The notes under the pieces: model-generated
The model's input: the letters and a program-made list of their open reading frames with translations, nothing else
Database searches by the model: none
What the model was told of the DNA's origin: nothing
In this document: positions 1-5,638 of the stretch, piece by piece
How positions within the stretch are numbered: position 1 is the first letter of the stretch
How the letters are laid out: each line of letters starts with the position of its first letter
Made by a program: the position numbers and the translations under genes
NCBI GenBank assembly: GCA_004555915.1
Contig: SFJM01000053.1
Coordinates: 1-12,072, forward strand
DNA length: 12,072 nt
Direction: 5' to 3'
DNA from: Clostridiales bacterium
GTDB lineage: Bacteria; Bacillota; Clostridia; Oscillospirales; Butyricicoccaceae

Positions 1-1401
1 AGCCCACCAGAATTTCACGATGTTCGGATTGGACTGCCGCCATGCGTCCACCAGCTGTGGGAGCTCCTCCTCGGTCAGCCCCATCTCCAGAGCACCCATC
101 GCCTTGAGCGCACCCACGGAGCCGCCGTAGCCAAGGGCCAATTCCGCAATCTTACCCTTCTGGCGCAGGTGGCCGTTGATGCCATGTTTCTCCACAGGCA
201 CCTTGAACATCTGCGATGCGCTGGCGCAATAGATATCTCCGCCCGTGGAGAATACTTCCTGCCGCCATGTCTCCCCGGCAAACCACGCGATGACACGAGC
301 CTCAATCGCACTGAAGTCGGCTACGAGAAATTGGGAACCGTCTCTTGGGATAAAAGCTGTGCGGATAAGCTGGGAGAGCGTGTCCGGCACATCCTCATAC
401 AGCAGCTTCACCGCATCGAAGTCGCCGGAGCGCACAAGAGCACGGGCCTCTGCCAAGTCAGGCAGATGGTTCTGAGGCAGGTTTTGCAATTGAATGTTTC
501 TGCCGGAGAAGCGCCCGGTTCGGTTTGCCCCATAGAACATAAACATCCCACGGGCGCGATTGTCACTGCAGACTGTTTTCTCCATCGCCTGGTATTTCCG
601 GACGGAGGACTTGGCCAGCTGCTGCCGGAGCGTGAGCACCTCCGCCAGCTCAGGCGGTGCCGTTTTCAGGAGCTCCGCTACGACCTTCGTCATGCGCTTC
701 ATGGCATCAGTCAGCTCCTGTCGGGAACGGGCATCCATCTGAATGGCCTGCTCCACGAGCTCCATGTCGATGCGGACGCCACGGTCGTTGATTTCTTGGT
801 CGATGTCGTATTCCTCCCAGACCTGTGGCAGTACCGGGAACTTGGAGAGCTTCTGCTGGATGCCCATCTCGGCTTCTACATCACGGGCATTGTAGCGTTT
901 GAACAGCTCCCACTTGTCCGGCGCATGGAAGGGCCGGTTTCGGGTGCGCTGGCCATTTGCCTTGGTGGGCAGACAGGGCTGGCAGAAGTATTTGATGAGC
1001 TCCTTGCCCTCGGTGAGCTTCTGCTTCTCCAGACCGAGAACGGCACCGACGCCCTCCAAGGAAAGCGGCAGGCCCATCGTAGCCGCCCAGACCATAGAGC
1101 AATGCCAGCTCTCCGGGTCAAGATATTCGCCGGTGGGATAACCGAGATACCGGGAGAGGCATACCCGCTCGAAGGCGGCATTGAAGGCCCACTTGATGAC
1201 GGAATCGTCCTCCAGCGCGGCCAGCACCTCCTTGGGGATATGCTCCCCACAGGCAAGGTCGACCACCTGCACCGGCCCGGAGTCGATGCTGTAGCCGAAG
1301 AGCAGGATTTCAAAATTGGGAGACTCACAGTAACGATAAACTCCGGTCTTCTGGAGCGGGATGTCGCTGTAGGTCTCAATATCGATACTGAGTGTTTTCA
1401 T
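1..1401 (-). CDS. Phage-type family A DNA polymerase (3' part missing)
   Basis: Replicative polymerase of the mobile element, related to the Pol I/Klenow family. The reading frame is open from an ATG at 1401 to the window edge: 467 codons with no stop, so the C-terminus is missing. The 3'-5' exonuclease motifs are intact: D7-I-E9 (Exo I), N74-x2-F77-E78 (Exo II) and Y170-N-A-R-D174 (Exo III). Polymerase motif A is D362-F-S-A-I-E. Motif B is R413-x3-K417 with Y425-G426, the same spacing as Klenow R754/K758/Y766. The 5'-nuclease domain of Pol I is absent and the protein starts directly with the exonuclease, as usual for phage versions of about 640-660 aa. The motif C His-Asp lies beyond the edge. 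An AAGGATG ribosome site precedes the start. It is the last visible gene of the leftward replication operon. Confidence 0.95.
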   Translation of the reverse strand, partial: MKTLSIDIETYSDIPLQKTGVYRYCESPNFEILLFGYSIDSGPVQVVDLACGEHIPKEVLAALEDDSVIKWAFNAAFERVCLSRYLGYPTGEYLDPESWHCSMVWAATMGLPLSLEGVGAVLGLEKQKLTEGKELIKYFCQPCLPTKANGQRTRNRPFHAPDKWELFKRYNARDVEAEMGIQQKLSKFPVLPQVWEEYDIDQEINDRGVRIDMELVEQAIQMDARSRQELTDAMKRMTKVVAELLKTAPPELAEVLTLRQQLAKSSVRKYQAMEKTVCSDNRARGMFMFYGANRTGRFSGRNIQLQNLPQNHLPDLAEARALVRSGDFDAVKLLYEDVPDTLSQLIRTAFIPRDGSQFLVADFSAIEARVIAWFAGETWRQEVFSTGGDIYCASASQMFKVPVEKHGINGHLRQKGKIAELALGYGGSVGALKAMGALEMGLTEEELPQLVDAWRQSNPNIVKFWWA

Positions 1402-1430
1402 AGGCACATCCTTTCGGAGCAGTGGAATAT

Positions 1431-1456
1431 GGGTGGCGGGATTGCTCCCACCACCC
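1431..1456 (-). other. Intergenic hairpin before the DNA polymerase gene
   Basis: Two 11-base arms (GGGTGGCGGGA at 1431-1441 and TCCCACCACCC at 1446-1456) pair with one mismatch around a TTGC loop. The hairpin sits between the stop of the 72-aa membrane protein and the polymerase start. The leftward strand has no T-run after it, so it does not look like a classic intrinsic terminator. An RNA processing, stability or attenuation element is more likely. The structure is seen; the role is inferred. Confidence 0.5.
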
Positions 1457-1468
1457 GCTGGATGAGGA

Positions 1469-1687
1469 TTACGATTTGTCGAGCTCCTTCATACGAGCCT
1501 CGTGATATTCCACCTCGCGCAGGGCACGCTCCTTTTCAAGCTGCTGGCGTTCGGCCTCCCACGCTGCGTTGCGCTTTTCACGCTTGCGGTCGTCGATGGT
1601 GTCGATGATAGACCGGACAATCCAGAACACTGCCAGGAGCAGATAGAGGGAGAGCAGAAGGATGCAGAGAATGGTCGTAGCGTTCAT
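1469..1687 (-). CDS. Small single-span membrane protein with charged helical tail
   Basis: A 72-aa protein of unknown function. Residues about 4-27 form one very hydrophobic segment rich in Leu and Ile (predicted membrane helix). A strongly charged helical tail follows, full of Glu, Arg and Lys, probably a coiled coil. I chose the ATG at 1687 because GGAGGTG lies 6 nt upstream of it. An in-frame ATG at 1702 would place that ribosome site inside the gene and would touch the stop of the preceding DUF2815 gene (TGATG). Its place between the binding protein and the polymerase suggests co-expression with replication genes and perhaps membrane anchoring of replication, but no specific function can be assigned. 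Confidence 0.7.
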   Translation of the reverse strand: MNATTILCILLLSLYLLLAVFWIVRSIIDTIDDRKREKRNAAWEAERQQLEKERALREVEYHEARMKELDKS

Positions 1688-1701
1688 CGTCGTCACCTCC
1701 A

Positions 1702-2274
1702 TCAGTCAAGGAAATCGTCATCTTCGTCGGTGGCGAAGTCGGACTCGGCGCTGGCCTTGCCGCCCAGAGGCTCACCGTCACGAATCTTCTGCAGATTGTT
1801 CAGGCCGCAGGCGATGCCGCGATTGCCGGAGCTGTTGAACGCGTAAAACGTGATGCTGGCGCGACCGTACACACCGGAGTAGACCTCAGAGCGGGTCAGG
1901 ATGGGATTGCGGTCGGCATCCACGATACCGGGAGCACTGGTGGCGTTGGCGTTGACGAAGTAGGCACTGGCATAGGCGGGGTCATCCGGACGCTCGGTGT
2001 CGCCGTCGCGCAGCGGGGTCTTGATGGCGCTGAGGGCCGGGACAGACTTGCCGTTGCCCTTGAGCTTGGCCTCGCCCTCACGGTAGGCCGCTTCGATGGC
2101 AGCCTGAATCTTGGAGACGGTCTTGGTGTCGGACTTCGGGATGATGAGGCTGACCGAGTACTTCGGAGCGCCGCCGTTGATGCTCTTGGGCTCCCAGACG
2201 TTGGCGTAAGACCAGCGGGTGTTGGGGCCGGTGATGACCTTCATGGGATTGGTAAATTTGGTGTTCTTATTCAT
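1702..2274 (-). CDS. DUF2815 family phage protein, probable ssDNA-binding protein
   Basis: A 190-aa protein recognised as DUF2815, a family found in phage and integrative-element replication modules beside DUF2800 and a family A polymerase. The N-terminal half resembles an OB-fold: the region after T-N-P-M-K-V-I-T-G-P-N-T-R-W-S-Y, then K-Y-S-V-S-L-I-I-P-K. The C-terminus is strongly acidic and ends D-E-D-D-D-F-L-D, like the acidic tail with terminal hydrophobic residues that single-strand binding proteins use to contact replication partners. The ATG at 2274 has GGAGG 9 nt upstream. An in-frame ATG at 2298 has less support. The start overlaps the end of the DUF2800 frame by 8 nt (ATGAATAA). 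Family membership is confident; the DNA-binding role rests on context and tail. Confidence 0.85.
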   Translation of the reverse strand: MNKNTKFTNPMKVITGPNTRWSYANVWEPKSINGGAPKYSVSLIIPKSDTKTVSKIQAAIEAAYREGEAKLKGNGKSVPALSAIKTPLRDGDTERPDDPAYASAYFVNANATSAPGIVDADRNPILTRSEVYSGVYGRASITFYAFNSSGNRGIACGLNNLQKIRDGEPLGGKASAESDFATDEDDDFLD

Positions 2275-3338
2275 CGATGTTTTCCTCCATAAAATCATTT
2301 TTTGCTGTGTTCATAGCCGGACGCTTATCGCTTTCCGGTACGAGCGTGGGTTTTCCCTGTGGCTTTTCAATGTAGGCCGTCAGGAGTTCGTCAAAGCGGG
2401 CCTTGCCGAGCAGCTTTTGCATCGCGGTGATGCCCAGCAGCTTCCGCTCATACGGGTCAAAGCCCGCATCGCTGACCGTCTGGATAACGGCAGCCTCGTT
2501 GGTATATCTGCGATTGGAAGATGTCGGAGGCCCACGATACCAGCGCGTCCACACGGGACAGAATGTCCTCGATGTCCTCGTCTGAGAGGAGCGGAGGCAG
2601 CTTGAAATCGTAGCGGGCCAGCTCCAGATTGGCCTCGGCACGGGCGCGGCACTCATTCTTGGCCTTGCAGAATCCGCACCACTCACCGCAGAGGAAGTTG
2701 CCATTCCCGGTAAAGGCCAGCTCCGCCGTGGGCTTCAGAACCTCGTCCGCCCAGCGGTACAGGTCATCCTTGGAAATCTCGAACGTGCTGATGTTCTGGC
2801 GTCTGGGCTGTACGATGTGAACGCACACGTTGTCGATATCATAGATGCCATCGAACAGCTCCAGCGCACCGAGCGCGTAGCATTTCAGCTGAGGATTTTC
2901 CACTGCGGAGACGAGTATCCCAAGCCCGTGTTTGTAATCAATCACGTGCATGGTGCCGTCCGCGATAAGGATGGCGTCGGAAGTTCCGAAGCCCTGTTCC
3001 ACCCAGCGAGAGAAGTCCACACGCTGCTCGACGAGCACCACAGGGTCGGCGCAGGTCTCCTTTGCGGCTTCTACCAGTTCAAGGATGTAGGCGACATAGT
3101 CATTGGCGCACTCGTCCATTTCCTGATTGAACCAGGTCAGGTTCTCTGTGGGGTCGGTGGCCTCCATGCCCAGCGCCTTCCGGAGCTTATACTCACAAAG
3201 CGTGTGGGCATCGGTGCCCTCGGCGGCATAATCAGAGCCCTTGTCCTCGTAGAGCTCACACAGCCTCGCGGATGGTGGGCAGTGGAGCCAGCGGTCTGAC
3301 GCGGACGCAGAGAGAAGCGCGTGTCCATTAGGTGGCAT
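2267..3338 (-). pseudogene. DUF2800 (RecB/Cas4-like PD-(D/E)XK nuclease), frameshifted by internal deletion
   Basis: A phage/ICE nuclease of the RecB/Cas4-like fold. From the ATG at 3338 the first frame gives S-A-S-A-S-D-R-W-L-H-C-P-P-S (10-23), E40-G-T-D-A-H45, G-F-G-T-S-D121, I133-D134-Y-K136 (catalytic D-x-K) and a cysteine cluster C217/C221/C224/C230, typical of iron-sulfur binding in Cas4-like nucleases. The frame goes off-family after the W-A-S-D-I segment (near 2520) and stops at 2457. The true C-terminus continues in another frame from S-N-R-R-Y-T-N-E-A-A to a stop at 2267. From memory of the family, about 20-25 residues that normally join these segments are absent. That fits a deletion of 3k+2 bases near 2516-2525. 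Without the shift the product would be near full length; as read, a 293-aa truncated form keeps the catalytic residues but loses the C-terminus. The start overlaps the previous gene by 11 nt. Confidence 0.8.
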
Positions 3339-3633
3339 CGGCAAGTCCCTCCACATCCTTGAGCAGGGCCTCATAGTGCTGCGGGTCGACCAGCGAGAGC
3401 TTTTCAGCCCCATACTTCCGGAGGAGTTCCCGGATTGCTGCCGTGTGACCGGCGCGGGATTTCTCCGCCAACACCGCCCGTACCTTCTCCAGCGTAGGCG
3501 CGGGCTTGGGCTCAGGCTCCTTAGGCGCGGGGCTGCTGAACTGACGAGTCAGCCAGTTGGCCACATCCTCAATAGCGGCAGCCGCATCGTGCAGTTCTTG
3601 GATGGCCATAGCCATATCCGCCAGTTTTGACAT
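3328..3633 (-). CDS. Small phage-module protein (family often mislabelled 'rRNA biogenesis protein rrp5')
   Basis: A 101-aa protein seen next to DUF2800 genes in Clostridia phage-like elements. Databases often carry the misleading name rrp5; nothing here supports ribosome biogenesis. Residues 1-32 form an amphipathic, Ala-rich helix. A Pro/Glu/Lys linker follows (about 34-47). The C-terminal half (48-97) resembles a helical module with K-V-R-A-V-L-A-E-K-S and I-R-E-L-L-R-K-Y-G-A, similar to phage-like proteins of unknown role. The ATG at 3633 has GGAGG 8 nt upstream. Its TAA overlaps the DUF2800 start, and the preceding 69-codon frame overlaps its first 65 bases. Function unknown; co-expression with replication genes is clear. 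Confidence 0.85.
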   Translation of the reverse strand: MSKLADMAMAIQELHDAAAAIEDVANWLTRQFSSPAPKEPEPKPAPTLEKVRAVLAEKSRAGHTAAIRELLRKYGAEKLSLVDPQHYEALLKDVEGLADAT

Positions 3634-3778
3634 TGCGATTTCCTCCTTCCTTGGTTTGCCTCTGGTTGTCGAGGGCAGCGAGCTTTTGCGCCAGACGTGC
3701 GGAGACGCGGGAGATAGCTTTCAGTACCTGAATCTCCTCGGTTACGAGGCTGCTGTTCCTGTAGTTGTTGTCGTACAC
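3569..3778 (-). CDS. Small hypothetical protein with GTG start
   Basis: A 69-aa frame starting at GTG 3778, six bases after a strong GGAGGTG site. The first 35-40 residues look genuine: a Tyr/Asn-rich start and then a helix (T-E-E-I-Q-V-L-K-A-I-S-R-V-S-A-R-L-A). The tail, rich in Gly, Arg and Tyr, lies over the first 65 bases of the next gene in another frame, so it may be tolerated rather than selected. I recall similar short proteins upstream of the 'rrp5'-like gene in related elements, but cannot verify this here. No function can be assigned. This is the first gene after the terminator at 3866-3916, so it heads the leftward replication block. Confidence 0.6.
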   Translation of the reverse strand: MYDNNYRNSSLVTEEIQVLKAISRVSARLAQKLAALDNQRQTKEGGNRNVKTGGYGYGHPRTARCGCRY

Positions 3779-3865
3779 GGTTTTCACCTCCCTGAAGGCT
3801 GGTGTCGTTTGTTGCCTTCCACCTCCCACTGAAGGTGAGGAGCCGTTTTGAGCGGAGGAATTTTC

Positions 3866-3916
3866 AAAAAACAAAAAAGGCCCTCCGGCCACCGGAAAAA
3901 CGATGGTCAGAGGGCC
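3866..3916 (-). terminator. Intrinsic terminator after the sigma-like gene
   Basis: Read leftward, the arm at 3916-3902 pairs with 3893-3879: 15 positions starting with a perfect GGCCCTC/GAGGGCC block, then only a few mismatches or wobble pairs, with an 8-base loop. It is followed at once by T6-G-T6 (complement of 3866-3878). This is a standard rho-independent terminator 15 bases past the stop of the 167-aa gene. It should separate that gene from the downstream replication genes, unless it is a regulated read-through point. No convincing leftward promoter is visible between it and 3778. Confidence 0.85.
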
Positions 3917-3930
3917 GGGAGAGCTGGGGA

Positions 3931-4434
3931 TTAGAAGCCCCGGATACGCCGGAGCTCCGTCCGGTACTTCTTCATCTGGTCGGCGAAGGTGCGCTGGGGC
4001 CGACCGAGGGCTTTGGCAATGGCGCGGTCGGGGACGTTGCCGTCGTCCATCCACATGGCGATGATGGTGTCCGCATCGGGGTCAAGCTCCCGAAGACGGG
4101 CGAAGAGGCGGTCAAGCAGGTCGCGGTCTGCAATAATGCTCTCGATGGCCGGAGCCTCAGACGGAACCATGTCCATCAGGGTGTCCTCGCCATCCTCACC
4201 GATGGGAACGTCCAGAGAAGCCAGGTCGCCGGAACGACGGTACTCGCAAATGAGGCAGTCGCCGTCACAGGCCCAGACCTTGCTCTGAGGGCAGACGCAG
4301 CGTCCATGAGCCTGCTCCTTCATCCGGATGCGGGCTGCCTCGCCGTAGTAGGTGTCGCGGACTTCCTTGCTGACCGGAATCTTCTCGCCGGTGGTGCGGT
4401 CGTAGATGAAAGGGTTCTTTTCGTAGTGAGCCAT
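3931..4434 (-). CDS. Sigma-70 region-4-like helix-turn-helix protein with Cys-rich segment
   Basis: A 167-aa protein of a type common in Clostridia phages and integrative elements, usually annotated as sigma-70-like or HTH. The C-terminal third (about 105-165) reads L-x2-L-F-A-R-L-R-E-L-D-P-D-A-D-T, then a helix-turn-helix region with D-R-A-I-A-K-A-L-G-R-P-Q-R-T-F, resembling sigma region 4 recognition of a -35 element. The N-terminal half has five close cysteines (C46, C48, C56, C60, C63), a possible metal-binding knuckle. Sigma region 2 is not evident, so it may be a transcriptional activator rather than a full sigma factor. AAAGGAG precedes the ATG. It is the first leftward gene of the divergent pair and has its own terminator, so it is a plausible regulator of the replication operon. 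Confidence 0.75.
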   Translation of the reverse strand: MAHYEKNPFIYDRTTGEKIPVSKEVRDTYYGEAARIRMKEQAHGRCVCPQSKVWACDGDCLICEYRRSGDLASLDVPIGEDGEDTLMDMVPSEAPAIESIIADRDLLDRLFARLRELDPDADTIIAMWMDDGNVPDRAIAKALGRPQRTFADQMKKYRTELRRIRGF

Positions 4435-4517
4435 AATTTTTCTCCTTTGATTGGCTTATTTGCGAGCCATCGCGGGAGAAAAACCACACTCGGTCACCAC
4501 GAATTCAGTCGAACTGA

Positions 4518-4546
4518 TTGTATTTCGCGGAGTTTTGTGTTATACT
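4518..4546 (+). promoter_or_regulatory. Predicted sigma-A promoter for the rightward defence operon
   Basis: TTGTAT (4518-4523) and TATACT (4541-4546) are separated by exactly 17 bases, a good match to the housekeeping consensus. The expected start site near 4553 leaves a leader of about 160 nt before the TTG start at 4713. It lies in the 278-bp gap between divergent genes and is the only strong rightward promoter I see before 4713. I found no equally clear leftward promoter for the sigma-like gene in this gap. Confidence 0.6.
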
Positions 4547-4562
4547 GGTTTGTACCGGTTTG
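4547..4562. repeat. GGTTTG direct repeat beside the promoter, candidate operator
   Basis: GGTTTG occurs at 4547-4552 and again at 4557-4562, exactly 10 bp apart (one helical turn), directly after the -10 box and over the predicted transcription start. This placement suits a repressor site. The 74-aa HTH protein encoded downstream is one possible binder; the sigma-like protein is another. The repeat is short, so chance cannot be excluded. Confidence 0.3.
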
Positions 4563-4612
4563 CATGATAATTCACCGAAATATATCAGCGACTCTCCGGG
4601 TTCCAGTAGTGG

Positions 4613-4636
4613 GTTCCTGCGATTGCTCACAGGAAC
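4613..4636. other. Inverted repeat in the leader of the rightward operon
   Basis: GTTCCTG (4613-4619) and CAGGAAC (4630-4636) are perfect 7-bp arms around a 10-base loop. The sequence GGGTTCC also occurs just upstream at 4598-4604, as a direct repeat of the left arm region (4611-4617), which could give two alternative pairings. No T-run follows, so it is not an obvious terminator. It may be a leader structure or a protein site. Confidence 0.4.
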
Positions 4637-4644
4637 ATCCAATC

Positions 4645-4690
4645 GTTAGCTAAGTTAGCGCTCCATAGTTGGTAGAGTTAGTAGAGTTAG
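4645..4690 (+). repeat. GTTAG repeats at 9-nt steps in the 5' leader
   Basis: GTTAG (one copy GTTGG) begins at 4645, 4654, 4668, 4677 and 4686. The spacing is 9, 14, 9 and 9. The last two copies are part of a perfect tandem TAGAGTTAG. The block ends 22 bases before the TTG start of the 303-aa gene, inside the predicted transcript. It carries many UAG and GAG triplets, which suggests a repeat-reading RNA- or DNA-binding protein, but no binder is known. Confidence 0.5.
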
Positions 4691-4712
4691 TATTTGAAAC
4701 GAGGGACAATCA

Positions 4713-5624
4713 TTGGAAAACAGCGTAAAACTAAGGCTCTGTGGAGGAACATTCTTCACGCTCCTTCTGGAGGCACGGAAGCCACAATATGGAGCACGGC
4801 AGCACTACAGCGGCCAGAAAGACGGCCTCACAGAGCCGGAAACACTTCTGGGCTTAGCAAAGGTTGTCGTCCCCGACTGGAAGATGCCGGATGCTTCCAT
4901 GATGGATACCGTCAAGGGAAACACAACAAATTACAAGCTCTGCAAGGATAAGGGCGGTAGAACTTATTTCCCGTTCAGCGACCGAGCTGCTATAAGAGCC
5001 TTTGATGGTCGGGTTAGAGGCCAGTATGGTGAAGCGCTGAATGCAATGTGGGCATTCCGGGACACCTTCATCGACATAAAGGACAGCACAAAAAAAGACG
5101 AGTCACTCGTCAGAGCGCTCGTCGAGCTGATAAATGAAGATGATAGTATAGATGCGGAACAGCTATTTTATATTTCTGTGGATGGGATGCCAGTAAAGAA
5201 GCAAGACCTTGTTCAGAAAAAACGCGTGTGTTTTGAGGCGTTCCTTCTGGGAGTATTCCACTTCGCCATTACGCGGAAAGAAGCGGCTACAATTGGTGAG
5301 GAAACTATTAACCTCTGGTGCCCTTCCACCGGCGGCGGGCCGAGGGCCTATCAGGGTCGCATGGGTGAAACCTGGCCTGAAATAGCGCTGGACTATCACC
5401 AGCCCGTAGGCGACCCCCGGCATGAGAACGATACCAGCGATAAAGCCGAGGCAGAAATTGTGGACGCTGAGCCTGTTTCTGACCAAACGGAGGAAGGCCA
5501 GCCTGACACCGAGAAAACAGCGACGCAGCAGGTAGTGGTCAATAACAATCCCACCTTTTTCTCGCAGCACGGAAGTAACAACATTCAGGTTGAAAAAATA
5601 GAGAATCTCACGATTAACTGGTAA
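4713..5624 (+). CDS. Uncharacterised protein with C-terminal QHG-N-Q motif, first gene of defence cassette
   Basis: A 303-aa protein; I recall similar unannotated proteins from Clostridia but know no function. The start is TTG with GAGGG 7 nt upstream; no better in-frame ATG keeps the N-terminal core, which opens with V-K-L-R-L-C-G-G-T-F-F-T-L-L-L-E-A-R. Residues 1 to about 225 form a mixed alpha/beta core without signal peptide, membrane helix or P-loop, including Y-F-P-F-S-D and, near 185-215, a helix-rich F-L-L-G-V-F-H-F-A-I followed by W-C-P. Residues about 235-275 are an acidic, Thr/Gln-rich linker. The end (285-302) reads QHGSNNIQVEKIENLTIN, close to a motif at the N-terminus of the next protein. 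The next gene starts 14 bp after the stop. The motif recalls the G-N-N-N-I-Q-type strands at the ends of some bacterial conflict-system proteins; this link is inference. Confidence 0.85.
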   Translation: MENSVKLRLCGGTFFTLLLEARKPQYGARQHYSGQKDGLTEPETLLGLAKVVVPDWKMPDASMMDTVKGNTTNYKLCKDKGGRTYFPFSDRAAIRAFDGRVRGQYGEALNAMWAFRDTFIDIKDSTKKDESLVRALVELINEDDSIDAEQLFYISVDGMPVKKQDLVQKKRVCFEAFLLGVFHFAITRKEAATIGEETINLWCPSTGGGPRAYQGRMGETWPEIALDYHQPVGDPRHENDTSDKAEAEIVDAEPVSDQTEEGQPDTEKTATQQVVVNNNPTFFSQHGSNNIQVEKIENLTINW

Positions 5625-5638
5625 TGGGAGGATACAGA

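Noticed and set aside
169..1608. Long plus-strand open frame of 479 codons
   Set aside because: It runs antisense through the DNA polymerase gene, whose motifs are intact on the minus strand. The translation has no recognisable domain, and it also crosses the hairpin and the next gene.
4596..4640. Possible tRNA end or attachment site (GGGTTCC repeats)
   Set aside because: The T-arm-like string is not backed by an acceptor stem or anticodon arm, and no integrase or matching second copy is in the window.
3802..4653. Plus-strand open frame of 283 codons
   Set aside because: It runs antisense through the terminator and the sigma-like gene and into the divergent promoter. No domain or ribosome site is present.
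4645..4690. CRISPR-like array
   Set aside because: The repeats are only 5-9 bases and the spacing is far too short for spacers. No cas genes are present.
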